Origin: Halomonas salipaludis | GTDB lineage: Bacteria; Pseudomonadota; Gammaproteobacteria; Pseudomonadales; Halomonadaceae | Reading direction: 5' to 3' | NCBI RefSeq assembly: GCF_002286975.1 | Contig: NZ_NSKB01000002.1 | Location: 718,780 to 782,779, forward strand | Length of the DNA: 64,000 bases | In this document: positions 52,023-61,107 of the stretch, one piece after another | How the letters are laid out: every line of letters starts with the position of its first letter | Numbering within the stretch: position 1 is the first letter of the stretch | The notes under the pieces: generated by a model | The model's database searches: none | The model's input: the letters and a program-made list of their open reading frames with translations, nothing else | Told to the model about the DNA's origin: nothing | Program-made: the position numbers and the translations under genes

Positions 52023-53918
52023 TTACACGGCCCAGCAGGAGCAGCCGAGAGCCCCAAAGAAGCCTTTAAGATCCGATGTTGGCACTGGGGAGCCCCACGC
52101 TTGAGCATGATCATGGCCATGTAGACTACAGGCGCTAGCACAGCCGCAGGTGGCCACCGCCTGAGCGTGCAACGGTGCCAGGGAGTTCTTGCCTGCGCCC
52201 TCTGGCTCGCCCCAGGCTCCATAGCCCTTAAAGGTGCGTGTCGGCGACCAGTCAGGCATAGCAGGTGGTAGTGGGTTGTCGTCCAGTGGCGCAAAATCAT
52301 TGTCTCCATAGACAATGCGCCCCCCCACTACTGTCAAGTCGGAAGTCAGGAAGGATATTTCGTCTTCAGGTACGCTGAAGAAATCCCTGCTCGGCACGAT
52401 AAAGTCAGCCAACTGGCCGGCCTCGATGCGGCCCCGCTTGCCCTCCTCGTTGGAGAACCAGGCCACGTTCTCGGTCCACATTCGTAATGCTGTTTCACGA
52501 TCGAGCAGATTCTTTCGCGGATATAAACCGAGACCGCCGACTGTTTTTCCGGTGATCATCCATGACAGCGAGACCCAAGGATTGTAGGAAGCTACGCGAG
52601 TCGCATCAGTACCTGCCGAAACCTTGACTCCCTTTTCAAGTATACGTTTGACAGGCGGTGTAGCTTCTGCAGCGCGGGAGCCATAGCGTTCCACGAAATA
52701 CTCGCCCTGGTAAGCCATTCGATGCTGTACTGCGATACCACCGCCTAGCTCGGCGATGCGATCAATAGAACGCTCAGTGATAGTCTCCGCGTGGTCGAAG
52801 AACCAGTTGATACCCTCCAGCGGAATATCCTGATTCACTTTTTCGAATACATCTAGGGCTCGGGATATGGTCTCGTCATAGGTGGCATGAAGACGCCACG
52901 GCCACTTATTTTGTGCCAAGATGCGCACAACTTCTTCCAGTTCGCCCTCCATCTCAGGTGGCATATCTGGACGCGGCTGGCGGAAATCTTCAAAGTCCGC
53001 TGCCGAAAAAACCAACATTTCGCCAGCGCCATTGTGGCGAAAATAGTCGCCACCCTGCTTGTAAGTAACACTTGAAGTCCAGTTGAGGAAGTCATCTTTC
53101 TCCTCCTGAGGCTTCTGAGTAAACAAATTGTAGGCCAAACGTATGGTCATTTGTCCTTTATCAGCCAGCTTTTGAATCACTGCATAATCATCGGGATAAT
53201 TCTGAAAACCACCACCCGCATCTATGACACCAGTAACCCCAAGGCGATTAAGCTCGCGCATGAAGTGGCGCGTCGAGTTGACTTGGTAGTCGAACGGCAG
53301 CGTGGGGCCCTTAGCTAAAGTGGAATAAAGAATCATCGCGTTGGGTTTGGCCAGCAGCAGGCCGGTGGGGTTGCCGTTGGCATCGCGGGTGATCTGGCCG
53401 CCAGGAGGTTCGGGCGTGGTCTTTGTATAGCCCACGGCCCGTAAGGCAGCACCATTAAGTAGCGCACGATCATAAAGATGTAGCAGAAAAACCGGTGTGT
53501 CCGGCGCAATCGCATTTATTTCATCGACTGTTGGTAATCTTTTCTCAACGAACTGGTGCTCGGTGAAGCCGCCTACCACACGTACCCATTGTGGCGCCGG
53601 GGTAACAGCGACCTGACGTCTGAGCATATCCATCGCGTCAGCCAGCGAGCGTACACCGTCCCAACGTAGCTCGAGGTTGTAGTTCAAGCCGCCGCGCACC
53701 ACGTGGGTATGGTTATCGTATAGACCAGGCAATGCGTTGCGGCGCTTGAGGTCTACGACCCGGGTGCTGGCGCCAGCCAGGGGCATGACATCCTGATCTG
53801 AGCCAACGGCCAAGAACTTGCCATCCTTGATCGCAACCGCAGTAGCAGTGGGGTTGGCGCGATCGAGCGTTGTTATCTGGCCATTATGGAAGATAATGTC
53901 GGGAGTAGAGTCAGACAT
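52023..53918 (-). CDS. Amidohydrolase family 3 protein (YtcJ-like) with Cys/His-rich tail
   Basis: A 631-residue metal-dependent hydrolase. The first metal ligands are in LYDNHTHVVRGG (H-x-H), a later His in FFDHAETITERS, and the Asp in SAGTDATRVASYN. The C-terminal ~30 residues, after the fold ends, are unusual (CGCASACSLHGHDHAQ, then CSCWAV) and may bind metal. YtcJ-like enzymes hydrolyse cyclic amides or carbamate-like bonds. The ATG at 53918 (MSDSTPDIIF) is chosen over upstream extension. Confidence 0.85.
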   Translation of the reverse strand: MSDSTPDIIFHNGQITTLDRANPTATAVAIKDGKFLAVGSDQDVMPLAGASTRVVDLKRRNALPGLYDNHTHVVRGGLNYNLELRWDGVRSLADAMDMLRRQVAVTPAPQWVRVVGGFTEHQFVEKRLPTVDEINAIAPDTPVFLLHLYDRALLNGAALRAVGYTKTTPEPPGGQITRDANGNPTGLLLAKPNAMILYSTLAKGPTLPFDYQVNSTRHFMRELNRLGVTGVIDAGGGFQNYPDDYAVIQKLADKGQMTIRLAYNLFTQKPQEEKDDFLNWTSSVTYKQGGDYFRHNGAGEMLVFSAADFEDFRQPRPDMPPEMEGELEEVVRILAQNKWPWRLHATYDETISRALDVFEKVNQDIPLEGINWFFDHAETITERSIDRIAELGGGIAVQHRMAYQGEYFVERYGSRAAEATPPVKRILEKGVKVSAGTDATRVASYNPWVSLSWMITGKTVGGLGLYPRKNLLDRETALRMWTENVAWFSNEEGKRGRIEAGQLADFIVPSRDFFSVPEDEISFLTSDLTVVGGRIVYGDNDFAPLDDNPLPPAMPDWSPTRTFKGYGAWGEPEGAGKNSLAPLHAQAVATCGCASACSLHGHDHAQAWGSPVPTSDLKGFFGALGCSCWAV

Positions 53919-53965
53919 GAGAGTACGTCCTTCACAAGGGGTGTAGCAGCTTCCCAATACGCTGC

Positions 53966-54238
53966 TTAAGACGGTTTATCTTCCCGCGCCTGTTTCGACA
54001 CATGTCGACCAGGTAATTGTCCAAGCACATGGTCAAGCGTTTGCGACTTAGTACACGCAGTACTGAAGGCGGAGCCAGTCAATAAATGTTTACCAACTGG
54101 AACGACCTGCTCACCGAGCAGAATACCGAGCAAGCCGACTAGCGCTACCAAGGGGGGTGCCGGTGAACGCACGCTCAGGAGGCTATAGATGACGCCAACT
54201 AGCAGGCCAGCTCCCAATGACAAGACATAGATTTTCAT
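53966..54238 (-). CDS. XapX domain small membrane protein
   Basis: A 90-residue protein with two hydrophobic segments (YVLSLGAGLLVGVIYSLLSV, ALVGLLGILLGEQVVP) matching the XapX (DUF1427) family. It has a hydrophilic tail of ~35 residues, longer than usual. GAGG lies 7 bases before the ATG. XapX proteins commonly sit in amidohydrolase/isochorismatase-type clusters like this one; their role is unknown. Confidence 0.83.
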   Translation of the reverse strand: MKIYVLSLGAGLLVGVIYSLLSVRSPAPPLVALVGLLGILLGEQVVPVGKHLLTGSAFSTACTKSQTLDHVLGQLPGRHVSKQAREDKPS

Positions 54239-54326
54239 AGTCCACCTCGATGGTTGACATACGCGCGTTTCACTTTACCCGAAACCGTTCTCTCGTGGGC
54301 TTGAGCGCCTCTTTCCCAACTTTAGC

Positions 54327-54361
54327 CTGGGAGAACAGGCATCCCTGTATCGTTCTCCCAG
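54327..54361 (-). terminator. Hairpin after the isochorismatase-like gene
   Basis: CTGGGAGAAC / GTTCTCCCAG form a perfect 10-bp stem with a 15-base loop, 13 bases beyond the stop on the minus strand. It lacks a T-run. It may reduce read-through from the isochorismatase-like gene into the XapX gene. Confidence 0.55.
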
Positions 54362-54374
54362 ACTTGCTCCGTGC

Positions 54375-55061
54375 TTATTTTTTAGCGGGGTTAGGCCCTT
54401 TACGGTCACCATGCTTCACACGCTCAGGCGCCTTGTGAACCATGGTGTAAGCATAGTCGATGCCCATACCGTAGGCGCCGGAATGCTCCTTTGCGATAGC
54501 CATCACGGCATCGTAGGTATCCCGGTGGGCCCAGTCGCGTTGCCACTCCAACAGTACCTGCTGCCAGGTCACTGGTACCACGCCGGCCTGGATCATGCGC
54601 TGCATGGCATAGTCGTGAGCATCTTGCGAGGTACCGCCGGAAGCGTCCGCGACCATATAGATTTCGTATCCAGCATCGTGCATGGCGGAAAGTGCGAAAG
54701 TAGTGTTGCACACTTCGGTCCATAACCCCGAGACAATTACCTTCTTACGGCTGTTTGAGGCCAGAGAGTCGCGCACGTTCTGATCATCCCAGGAGTTCAT
54801 CGAGGTACGCTCAAGAATCTCATGGTCAGGAAAGACAGCCAGTAACTCTGGATACGTGTGCCCCGAGAAACTTTCAGTTTCAACGGTCGTAATGGTCGTT
54901 GGGATGTCAAAGACCTTCGCTGCCTTGGCCAAGCCTACAACATTATTTTTCAAGGCTTGCCGATCTATGGACTGCACACCGAATGCCATTTGCGGCTGTT
55001 GATCGATGAAGATGATCTGGCTGTTCTGGGGGGTCAAAACTTCGAGTAATTCTTTTGACAT
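54375..55061 (-). CDS. Isochorismatase-family cysteine hydrolase (YcaC-like)
   Basis: A 228-residue protein with the triad of the family: Asp in IIFIDQQPQMAFG, Lys in NSRKKVIVSGLW and Cys in WTEVCNTTFALSA. It resembles YcaC, a homo-octameric hydrolase of unknown substrate. It is the first gene of the minus-strand cluster that runs through XapX, amidohydrolase, MFS, GNAT and pirin. Confidence 0.87.
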   Translation of the reverse strand: MSKELLEVLTPQNSQIIFIDQQPQMAFGVQSIDRQALKNNVVGLAKAAKVFDIPTTITTVETESFSGHTYPELLAVFPDHEILERTSMNSWDDQNVRDSLASNSRKKVIVSGLWTEVCNTTFALSAMHDAGYEIYMVADASGGTSQDAHDYAMQRMIQAGVVPVTWQQVLLEWQRDWAHRDTYDAVMAIAKEHSGAYGMGIDYAYTMVHKAPERVKHGDRKGPNPAKK

Positions 55062-55667
55062 TATCTTTCTCCTTCGAAGGATGGGGAGTGCATTACGACT
55101 GCTTGGTACATAATCAGCGACAGGTAGCGTAATAACGCAAGGATTGCCGCTATCTCTTACTACTCCACGTTTAAAGACAAGGTGGCTGCATTCACCCGCA
55201 TTTATTCAAAATCCTCAGGATGCTTGAACATGAGTAACTCTCTCACCTTGGATTCATGCTGGCCTATGATCCCGCTGATTGGCAGCGGTTGCGGTACTTC
55301 GTCATGTACTGAAGAGAATTTTAGTAACCCCTGTCGGCCCCTACGTCGCCGATCCTGCTGAGACGGTGCCGATCTTGCGGTTTGGTGAAAAAGTTGTGGA
55401 TGACCACAACCACACAACAAACAATAGGCCATGCCTTAAATGGAAAATCTCTTTCGACTCTATTATTTTTACCCAATGGCGACACCAATCATGAGCTACA
55501 TTCCTCTATTCCAACACTCAAATTTACAGCGCCACCATATAGAAATTCTTGCCTCTATATCTGAAAATATAAAGCAATCACTGAAGGGCTGAATATATCT
55601 ATAGAAGTTTCTTGCGTAGGAGGAATTTCTTCCTAACGTCTTCGGCTTCGTCCCCTAAAGACGCGTC
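55062..55667. other. Intergenic region without a recognised gene
   Basis: About 600 bases that become AT-rich towards 55480-55620. A minus-strand frame of 76 codons at 55202-55432 (ending MFKHPEDFE) matches nothing I recognise and has no good start signal; it may be a gene remnant. A short imperfect hairpin (TAGGAGGAA/TTCTTCCTA) lies near 55617-55636. The promoter of the isochorismatase-like gene should lie in the left part. Confidence 0.4.
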
Positions 55668-57101
55668 TTAGGATCGGCGAATTACCAAGTTACGGATTTC
55701 GGTCATGTCCTCCATCGCGAAACGTACGCCTTCGCGGCCCAGGCCCGAGTCCTTGACCCCGCCATAGGGCATGTTGTCGACGCGATAGCTGGGCACATCG
55801 TTGATCACCACGCCACCGACATCGAGGTGATCCCAGGCATCGAACATCTTGAACAAGTCGCGGGTAAAGATGCCCGCCTGCAGCCCGAATTTAGAGGCGT
55901 TGACCTCGGTGAGAGCAGCATTGAAATCAGTGAAGCGTGACAGCACAGCGACCGGGCCGAATGCCTCTTCAGTGACGATGCTGGTGTCGGCAGACACGGC
56001 TTCGAGTAGGGTGGCAGCGAGCATCGCACCCTCGCGGTTGCCGCCGCAGAGCAGAGTACCACCAGCGGCGACTGCCTCGTTGATCCAGGTTTCGAGCCGC
56101 GTCGCTTCCTTGACATGAATCATCGGGCCGATGAAGGTGTCGTGCTGTTTGGGGTCGCCCGCCACCAGCGTCTTTGTCCTGGCGACCAGCATGTCGCGGA
56201 AACGGTCGTAGATATCGGCATGGATGATGATGCGCTGCACCCCGATACAGCTCTGCCCCGACTGGTAGAAAGCCCCGAAAATGACACGCTCCAGCGCATC
56301 ATCGAGATCGGCATCCGCATCGACGATCACTGCGGCATTACCGCCGAGCTCGAGCACCACTTTTTTCTTGCCGCAGCGCGCCTTGAGATCCCAACCGACA
56401 TCGGGAGATCCAGTGAACGAAAGTAGCTTGAGTCGTTCATCGGTGGTGAACAGGTCGGCACCGTCGCGGCTGGCGGGCAGGATCGAGAATGCGCCTTTGG
56501 GCAGGTCGGTCTCGGCCAGCACTTCGCCGATGATGATCGCGCCCAAGGGGGTGCGGCTAGCCGGTTTCATCACGAACGGGCAGCCCACCGCTAGTGCCGG
56601 GGCTATCTTGTGAGCGGCCAGGTTGAGCGGGAAGTTGAACGGTGAGATGAACGAACAGGGCCCGATGGGCACGCGCTTCCAGATGCCCTGATAGCCCTTG
56701 GCTCGCGCCGAAATATCGAGCGGCTGGACCTCTCCGGTCATCCGCACCGACTCCTCGGCGGCGATACGAAAGGTATCGATCAGTCGACCGACCTCCCCCT
56801 CGCTGTCCTTGATCGGCTTGCCCGCCTCGACGCACAGCGCGTACGCGAGTTCATCGAACCGTTCGGTGAAGCGGGTTACGCAATGGGTGAGCACCGCCTG
56901 ACGCTCGTAGCTCGCCATCCGCGCCATTGGGTCTGCTGCCTCGACTGCGCCGGCAATCGCCGCATCGATCGTCGCGGCATCGGCCTGGGCAACGTGGAAC
57001 GCAACCGCGCCGGTGAACTTGTCGGTCACGGCAAGATCGGTGTTCGGCTGTTGCGCCACGTTGTTGAGATAGAGCGGATAGATGGACTTGAGATTAGTCA
57101 T
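55668..57101 (-). CDS. NAD(P)-dependent aldehyde dehydrogenase
   Basis: A 477-residue ALDH. The catalytic Cys is in YQSGQSCIGVQR, the Glu in VVLELGGNAAVIV, the cofactor loop in LLSFTGSPDVGWDL. It resembles the lactaldehyde/glyceraldehyde/phosphonoacetaldehyde dehydrogenase branch, but the substrate is open. Its ATG overlaps the stop of the thiamine-enzyme gene upstream (ATGA), so the aldehyde may be the product of that enzyme. Confidence 0.9.
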   Translation of the reverse strand: MTNLKSIYPLYLNNVAQQPNTDLAVTDKFTGAVAFHVAQADAATIDAAIAGAVEAADPMARMASYERQAVLTHCVTRFTERFDELAYALCVEAGKPIKDSEGEVGRLIDTFRIAAEESVRMTGEVQPLDISARAKGYQGIWKRVPIGPCSFISPFNFPLNLAAHKIAPALAVGCPFVMKPASRTPLGAIIIGEVLAETDLPKGAFSILPASRDGADLFTTDERLKLLSFTGSPDVGWDLKARCGKKKVVLELGGNAAVIVDADADLDDALERVIFGAFYQSGQSCIGVQRIIIHADIYDRFRDMLVARTKTLVAGDPKQHDTFIGPMIHVKEATRLETWINEAVAAGGTLLCGGNREGAMLAATLLEAVSADTSIVTEEAFGPVAVLSRFTDFNAALTEVNASKFGLQAGIFTRDLFKMFDAWDHLDVGGVVINDVPSYRVDNMPYGGVKDSGLGREGVRFAMEDMTEIRNLVIRRS

Positions 57102-58798
57102 TCGAAACTCCCGGGGCGCATCCCGCTTTCCACCGAAGCTGAGGAAAAGGAGTGCAATTCTTTCGACAGCATCTTGATGTCGATGTTGAGGATCTGGTCA
57201 TTCTCTGAATAGTCGACCGGGCAGTCGATCAGATGAACGCCCGGTGTGTCGCGGGTATGTGCGAGCAATTGCTGGAGGTGCTCAGCACTTTCCACGCGAT
57301 GCCCGAACGCGCCATAGCTTTCTGCGTACTTAACGAAATCGGGATTGCCATAAGTCAGCCCCCAGTCCTTGAGGCCCATGTTCGACTGCTTCCAGCGGAT
57401 CATGCCATAGCTGTTGTCGTTGAGGATCAGCACGGTGAGGTTGAGCTTCAAGCGAATGGCGGTCTCCATTTCCTGGCTGTTCATCATGAAGCCGCCATCT
57501 CCGCAGATCGCCATCACCTTGCGCTCGGGATAGACCATCGCCGAGGCCATGGCCGAGGGCAGGCCCGCACCCATCGTGGCGAGCGCGTTGTCGAGCAACA
57601 CGGTATTGGGACGGTAAGCCGGATAGTCGCGTGCAAACCAGATTTTATACACCCCGTTGTCGAGGCAGATGATGCCGTTTTCGGGCATCGCCGCGCGGAC
57701 CTGTTCGACCAGATGTGGAGGGAAGATAGGGAAGCGTGCATCGCCCGAGATCGACGCGGTGTGCACGACCTGGCGCTTGCGCGCCTCCAGTATCGCGTCG
57801 AACGTCCAGCCGCCATTGGGAACGATGTCCTGCTTGATCTGCCAGATAGCATTGGCGATGTCGCCAACAACCTCGATCTGCGGAAAATAGACCGGATCCA
57901 CCTCAGCTGTCTTGGACGAAATATGGATCACCTGCGTACCGCCCGGCAGCATGAAGAATGGCGGTTTCTCGATCACGTCATGACCGATATTAACGATCAG
58001 GTCGGCGGCCTCGACCGCGCGGTGGACAAAGTCGCCCGATGACAGAGCCGCACAGCCGACAAACTTGGGGTGACGTTCGTCGATCACGCCCTTGCCGAGC
58101 TGAGTGGTAATGAACGGAATGCCAGTCTTCTCAATGAATTGGTTCAGCATCCGGCAGGTCATAGTGCGGTTGGCACCTGCGCCGATCACCAGAATCGGCG
58201 ATTTGGCGTTTTCAAGGGCATGCACCGCAGCGCGGATCGACTTCCCGTCGGCACTGGGCCGTCGCGTGTGGCTGCGTTTGAGCGGCATCGACTCGGTCTT
58301 CTCGTCGGCGATGTCCTCGGGAAACTCGATATGCGTCGCGCCGGGTTTCTCCTCTTCGGCGAGCCGGAACGCCTCACGCACCCGGCTGGGGATGTTGTCG
58401 GCACTGGCGAGCTGATGGGTGAACTTGGTCAGCGGCTTCATCATGTCAACCACATCGAGGATCTGGAAGCGGCCTTGCTTCGACTTTTTGATTGGTTTTT
58501 GACCGGTGACCATCAGGATCGGCATACCACCAAGCTGCGCATAGGCGGCGGCGGTGACTAGATTCGTCGCGCCCGGCCCTAGCGTCGCCATGCACACCCC
58601 GGTCTTGCCGGTATGTCGGCCATAGGTGGCAGCCATGAAGCCTGCCCCCTGTTCGTGCCGGGTAAGGATCAGCTGAATCGAGGTCGAGCGGCTGAGACTG
58701 TCGAGCATATCGAGATTCTCCTCGCCAGGAACCCCGAAAATATACTCTACCCCTTCTTCCTCAAGGCACTGGATGAATAGATCGGATGCTTTGGTCAT
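57098..58798 (-). CDS. Thiamine-diphosphate enzyme, acetolactate-synthase-like large subunit
   Basis: A 566-residue enzyme. The N-terminal domain has the catalytic Glu region (GVPGEENLDMLDSL, RHEQGAGFMAATYGR) and the C-terminal cofactor motif is GDGGFMMNSQEMETAIRLKL ending in NDNSYG. It resembles the catabolic AlsS-type synthases, yet neither acetolactate decarboxylase nor a regulatory subunit is adjacent; instead an aldehyde dehydrogenase is coupled to it. Decarboxylation of a 2-oxo acid followed by aldehyde oxidation is a possible joint role. The ATG at 58798 has AGGAG about 9 bases upstream. Confidence 0.87.
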   Translation of the reverse strand: MTKASDLFIQCLEEEGVEYIFGVPGEENLDMLDSLSRSTSIQLILTRHEQGAGFMAATYGRHTGKTGVCMATLGPGATNLVTAAAYAQLGGMPILMVTGQKPIKKSKQGRFQILDVVDMMKPLTKFTHQLASADNIPSRVREAFRLAEEEKPGATHIEFPEDIADEKTESMPLKRSHTRRPSADGKSIRAAVHALENAKSPILVIGAGANRTMTCRMLNQFIEKTGIPFITTQLGKGVIDERHPKFVGCAALSSGDFVHRAVEAADLIVNIGHDVIEKPPFFMLPGGTQVIHISSKTAEVDPVYFPQIEVVGDIANAIWQIKQDIVPNGGWTFDAILEARKRQVVHTASISGDARFPIFPPHLVEQVRAAMPENGIICLDNGVYKIWFARDYPAYRPNTVLLDNALATMGAGLPSAMASAMVYPERKVMAICGDGGFMMNSQEMETAIRLKLNLTVLILNDNSYGMIRWKQSNMGLKDWGLTYGNPDFVKYAESYGAFGHRVESAEHLQQLLAHTRDTPGVHLIDCPVDYSENDQILNIDIKMLSKELHSFSSASVESGMRPGSFE

Positions 58799-58976
58799 GA
58801 TGGAATTCTCCTGGAGCCTGAAGAATGGATCCATATCAAGGAAAGAGTGCATCGCCGCTAACTAAAAAAGAGAACGTGAACGAAATCGGTCTGCTGGGCG
58901 TGGCAAGCGATCAACAGGGGGTCTGAACTACCTTAGCAACCACTTCGACAAGTTACGGCGCAAAAACTGCGGTTTA

Positions 58977-59186
58977 GTTGCCAATCTTGCGATCAATCGC
59001 AGCGAAGCTACCGTTCCAAGTCAAGTCCACATGGCATAGCACCTAACCTCACTTCAAGTAGACGTTAGCGTTTTCATAGCTGCCCCAGGAGTTTTGCCAT
59101 TGAGCAAGCGGTCGCTTAACGAGCAGCTATATGTCCTTGAGGGCTAAGGACGCTACCGTACCGCAATTGACCGCAAGATTGGCAAC
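58977..59186. repeat. 210-bp segment with 24-bp terminal inverted repeats
   Basis: Left arm at 58977-59000 (GTTGCCAATCTTGCG..., 24 bases) and right arm at 59163-59186 are complementary at 22 of 24 positions. No gene lies between them. The right arm is also the start of a duplicated segment found again at 60901-61006. It could be a decayed mobile element or two inverted copies of one gene's fragment. Confidence 0.55.
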
Positions 59187-59268
59187 CACAACGCAGATAA
59201 CGCACCGCGCTTCATCTAAACGCTTGCTAGGGTCAACAAACTGGCACCACTGAGCACTTTCGTTCGGA
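59163..59268 (+). repeat. Duplicated leader segment, copy 1
   Basis: These 106 bases align without gaps to 60901-61006 with 20 mismatches (81% identity, counted by hand). The similarity resumes further on: TTCCAGGAATTG and GAAGGAGAACTG, then CATGGCTAT, lie before the ATG at 59393 here and before the ATG of the hydrolase gene at 61108. Confidence 0.7.
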
Positions 59269-59392
59269 TTGTCCCCCATCTTGAAGGGGGCATGGCCCTT
59301 CCGTCGACACCGCTCGCCACAGCAGCCATGACGCCCTCTTGCCCCTGCCGTTTCCAGGAATTGTCCATGCTTGCCCCCGAAGGAGAACTGAC

Positions 59393-59473
59393 ATGGCTAT
59401 AAGCACCGCCTCCGTCCGGCCATTCCGCTGCTATACAGGCGCTAAGGAGCGCATCGCAATGATGCGCGAATGA
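59393..59473 (+). pseudogene. Orphan start of a decayed gene behind the duplicated leader
   Basis: An ATG with the same Shine-Dalgarno context (GAAGGAGAACTG) as the alpha/beta hydrolase at 61108 opens a 26-codon frame (MAISTASVRPFR...) that ends in TGA. The first two residues agree with the hydrolase (MA) and then similarity is lost. The simplest reading is a leader copy whose gene has been deleted and replaced. Confidence 0.45.
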
Positions 59474-59532
59474 AGAGTGTCCTGATTGCTGAACTTTTCG
59501 ATATCCCTTCTTTGCCATAACGAGGATTTATT

Positions 59533-60522
59533 ATGAAAGCGCTGATACTTAACGCATTTGGCGGCCCGGAATCGTTCGAGCTTAGTGAGGTACCCAAGCC
59601 AGTGCCGCACGCGGGACAAGTGCTGGTGCGGGTACACGCAACCTCCATCAATCCGCTGGATTACCAGGTGCGACGTGGGGATTATTCCGACCTGGTGCCG
59701 CTACCGGCCATTACCGGGCATGACGTGTCCGGCGTTGTCGAAGCCGTCGGGCCGGGGGTGACGAGCTTCGTGCCAGGCGACGAAGTCTGGTACACCCCGC
59801 AGATTTTTGACGGCCCTGGAAGTTATGCCGAGTACCATGTTGCAGCCGAAAACATCATCGGCAAGAAGCCGCCTTCGCTGAGTCATCTCGAGGCGGCCAG
59901 CTTGACCCTGGTTGGCGGGACGGTGTGGGAAGCCCTGGTCGTGCGTGCGGCGCTTAGGGTGGGAGAGAGCATCCTGGTGCACGGTGGTGCTGGCGGCGTC
60001 GGCCATGTGGCGATCCAGGTGGCAAAAGCCATGGGCGCCATGGTGTTCACCACCGTGCGCGACACAAACGTTGATTTCGTACGAAATATAGGTGCCGACG
60101 TGGTCATCGACTACGAAGAGGAGGATTACGTCGACGTCATCCTGCGGGAAACCAATGGGCACGGCGTCGATGTAGTGTTCGATACTATTGGCGGCAACAC
60201 CTTGTCGCGTAGCTCCGACGTGCTCGCACAACTTGGCCGAGTGGTCTCGATTGTGGACATTGCACAGCCGCAAAATGTCATTGAGGCCTGGGGCAAGAAT
60301 GCTAGTTTTCACTTCGTTTTCACCCGACAGAACCGCGGCAAACTGGATGAATTGAGTGCCTTGGTAGCACGCGGTCAGCTGCGGCCACATGTAGGCGCGG
60401 TGTACTCCCTAGCCGACATTCCAGTCGCCCATGCTCTGCTGGAGAGGCGAAAAAATGGTCTCCAGGGAAAAATTGCGATTGCCGTCGAGCCACAAGCTCA
60501 TCTCGTCAGTGTGAATTTTTAA
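59533..60522 (+). CDS. Zinc-free MDR oxidoreductase (NADPH:quinone reductase-like)
   Basis: A 329-residue medium-chain dehydrogenase/reductase. It has [16 protein letters not shown] in the catalytic domain, [15 protein letters not shown], and the NADPH loop [16 protein letters not shown]. The zinc-ligand cysteines of alcohol dehydrogenases are missing, as in quinone oxidoreductases (QOR/zeta-crystallin). It probably reduces quinones or enones. It is read rightwards, opposite to the genes on its left. Confidence 0.9.
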   Translation: MKALILNAFGGPESFELSEVPKPVPHAGQVLVRVHATSINPLDYQVRRGDYSDLVPLPAITGHDVSGVVEAVGPGVTSFVPGDEVWYTPQIFDGPGSYAEYHVAAENIIGKKPPSLSHLEAASLTLVGGTVWEALVVRAALRVGESILVHGGAGGVGHVAIQVAKAMGAMVFTTVRDTNVDFVRNIGADVVIDYEEEDYVDVILRETNGHGVDVVFDTIGGNTLSRSSDVLAQLGRVVSIVDIAQPQNVIEAWGKNASFHFVFTRQNRGKLDELSALVARGQLRPHVGAVYSLADIPVAHALLERRKNGLQGKIAIAVEPQAHLVSVNF

Positions 60523-60552
60523 CCGTTGGACTCGACACGAGGGGCTGCCACC

Positions 60553-60640
60553 AAAGTTTATGAAATCGCGCTACTACCCGTTCGCAATGAGCATATTGAG
60601 CAGTTCAGACGTGCATTCACCGAAGCGGCTCGACGCTCTA
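60553..60640 (+). pseudogene. N-terminal fragment of an ABM-domain monooxygenase
   Basis: The frame reads KVYEIALLPVRNEHIEQFRR followed by AFTEAARRST, matching the start of antibiotic-biosynthesis-monooxygenase-like proteins, then loses similarity where it overlaps an alcohol-dehydrogenase fragment in another frame. No good start codon is present. Confidence 0.55.
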
Positions 60641-60837
60641 CCCTTGAAGCGCAAGAGCCTGGCATTGCACTGGGAGCTGATGTTCACCAGCGCCATTTTC
60701 CAGACCACCGACATGATCCGCCAGCACGACCTGCTGGAGCGCGTTGCCGCCCTGATCGACGAAGGCGCACTACAGACCACTATGACCGAGCGTTTCGGAG
60801 CCCTCGACGTCAACAACATGCGCCGTGCCCACGCCCA
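60632..60837 (+). pseudogene. C-terminal fragment of a zinc-type alcohol dehydrogenase
   Basis: The frame reads LPLKRKSLALHWELMFTSAI, then MIRQHDLLERVAALIDEG and NNMRRAHA, which matches the end of the zinc-binding alcohol dehydrogenase-like family (SLHWEFMFTRSMFQT...). The preceding ~260 residues are absent and the last residues have decayed. It is fused directly to the ABM fragment, so both are debris of rearrangement. Confidence 0.65.
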
Positions 60838-60900
60838 GCATCGGTTCGGTCGGTCTGCTCGGCAACTTCATAGGCGAAAAACCGCAGGACGGATCGCATC

Positions 60901-61006
60901 GCGATTGACAGCAAGATCGGCAACTACATCGCAGGTATCGCACCACGCTGCGTGAAAGCGCTTGCTAGAGTCATCAGACTGGAACCACCGAGCACTTCCG
61001 TTCGAA
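60901..61006 (+). repeat. Duplicated leader segment, copy 2
   Basis: The partner of 59163-59268 (81% identity over 106 bases, no gaps). It lies 100 bases before the alpha/beta hydrolase gene. Its translation (AIDSKIGNYIAGIAP) keeps a coding look also seen in copy 1 (AIDRKIGNHNADNAP), so it may derive from the 3' end of an older gene. Confidence 0.7.
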
Positions 61007-61107
61007 ATGGAACCTATCAGAACGGCACGGCGCAAGCGTCGATGCCACTCACCATGGTGCCATCCGCTTCCAGGAATTGCTTAAGCTCAACCTGAAGGAG
61101 AACTGTC

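Noticed and set aside
55202..55432. 76-codon minus-strand frame as a gene
   Set aside because: No recognisable family, no Shine-Dalgarno sequence and no coupling to neighbours; noted only as a possible remnant.
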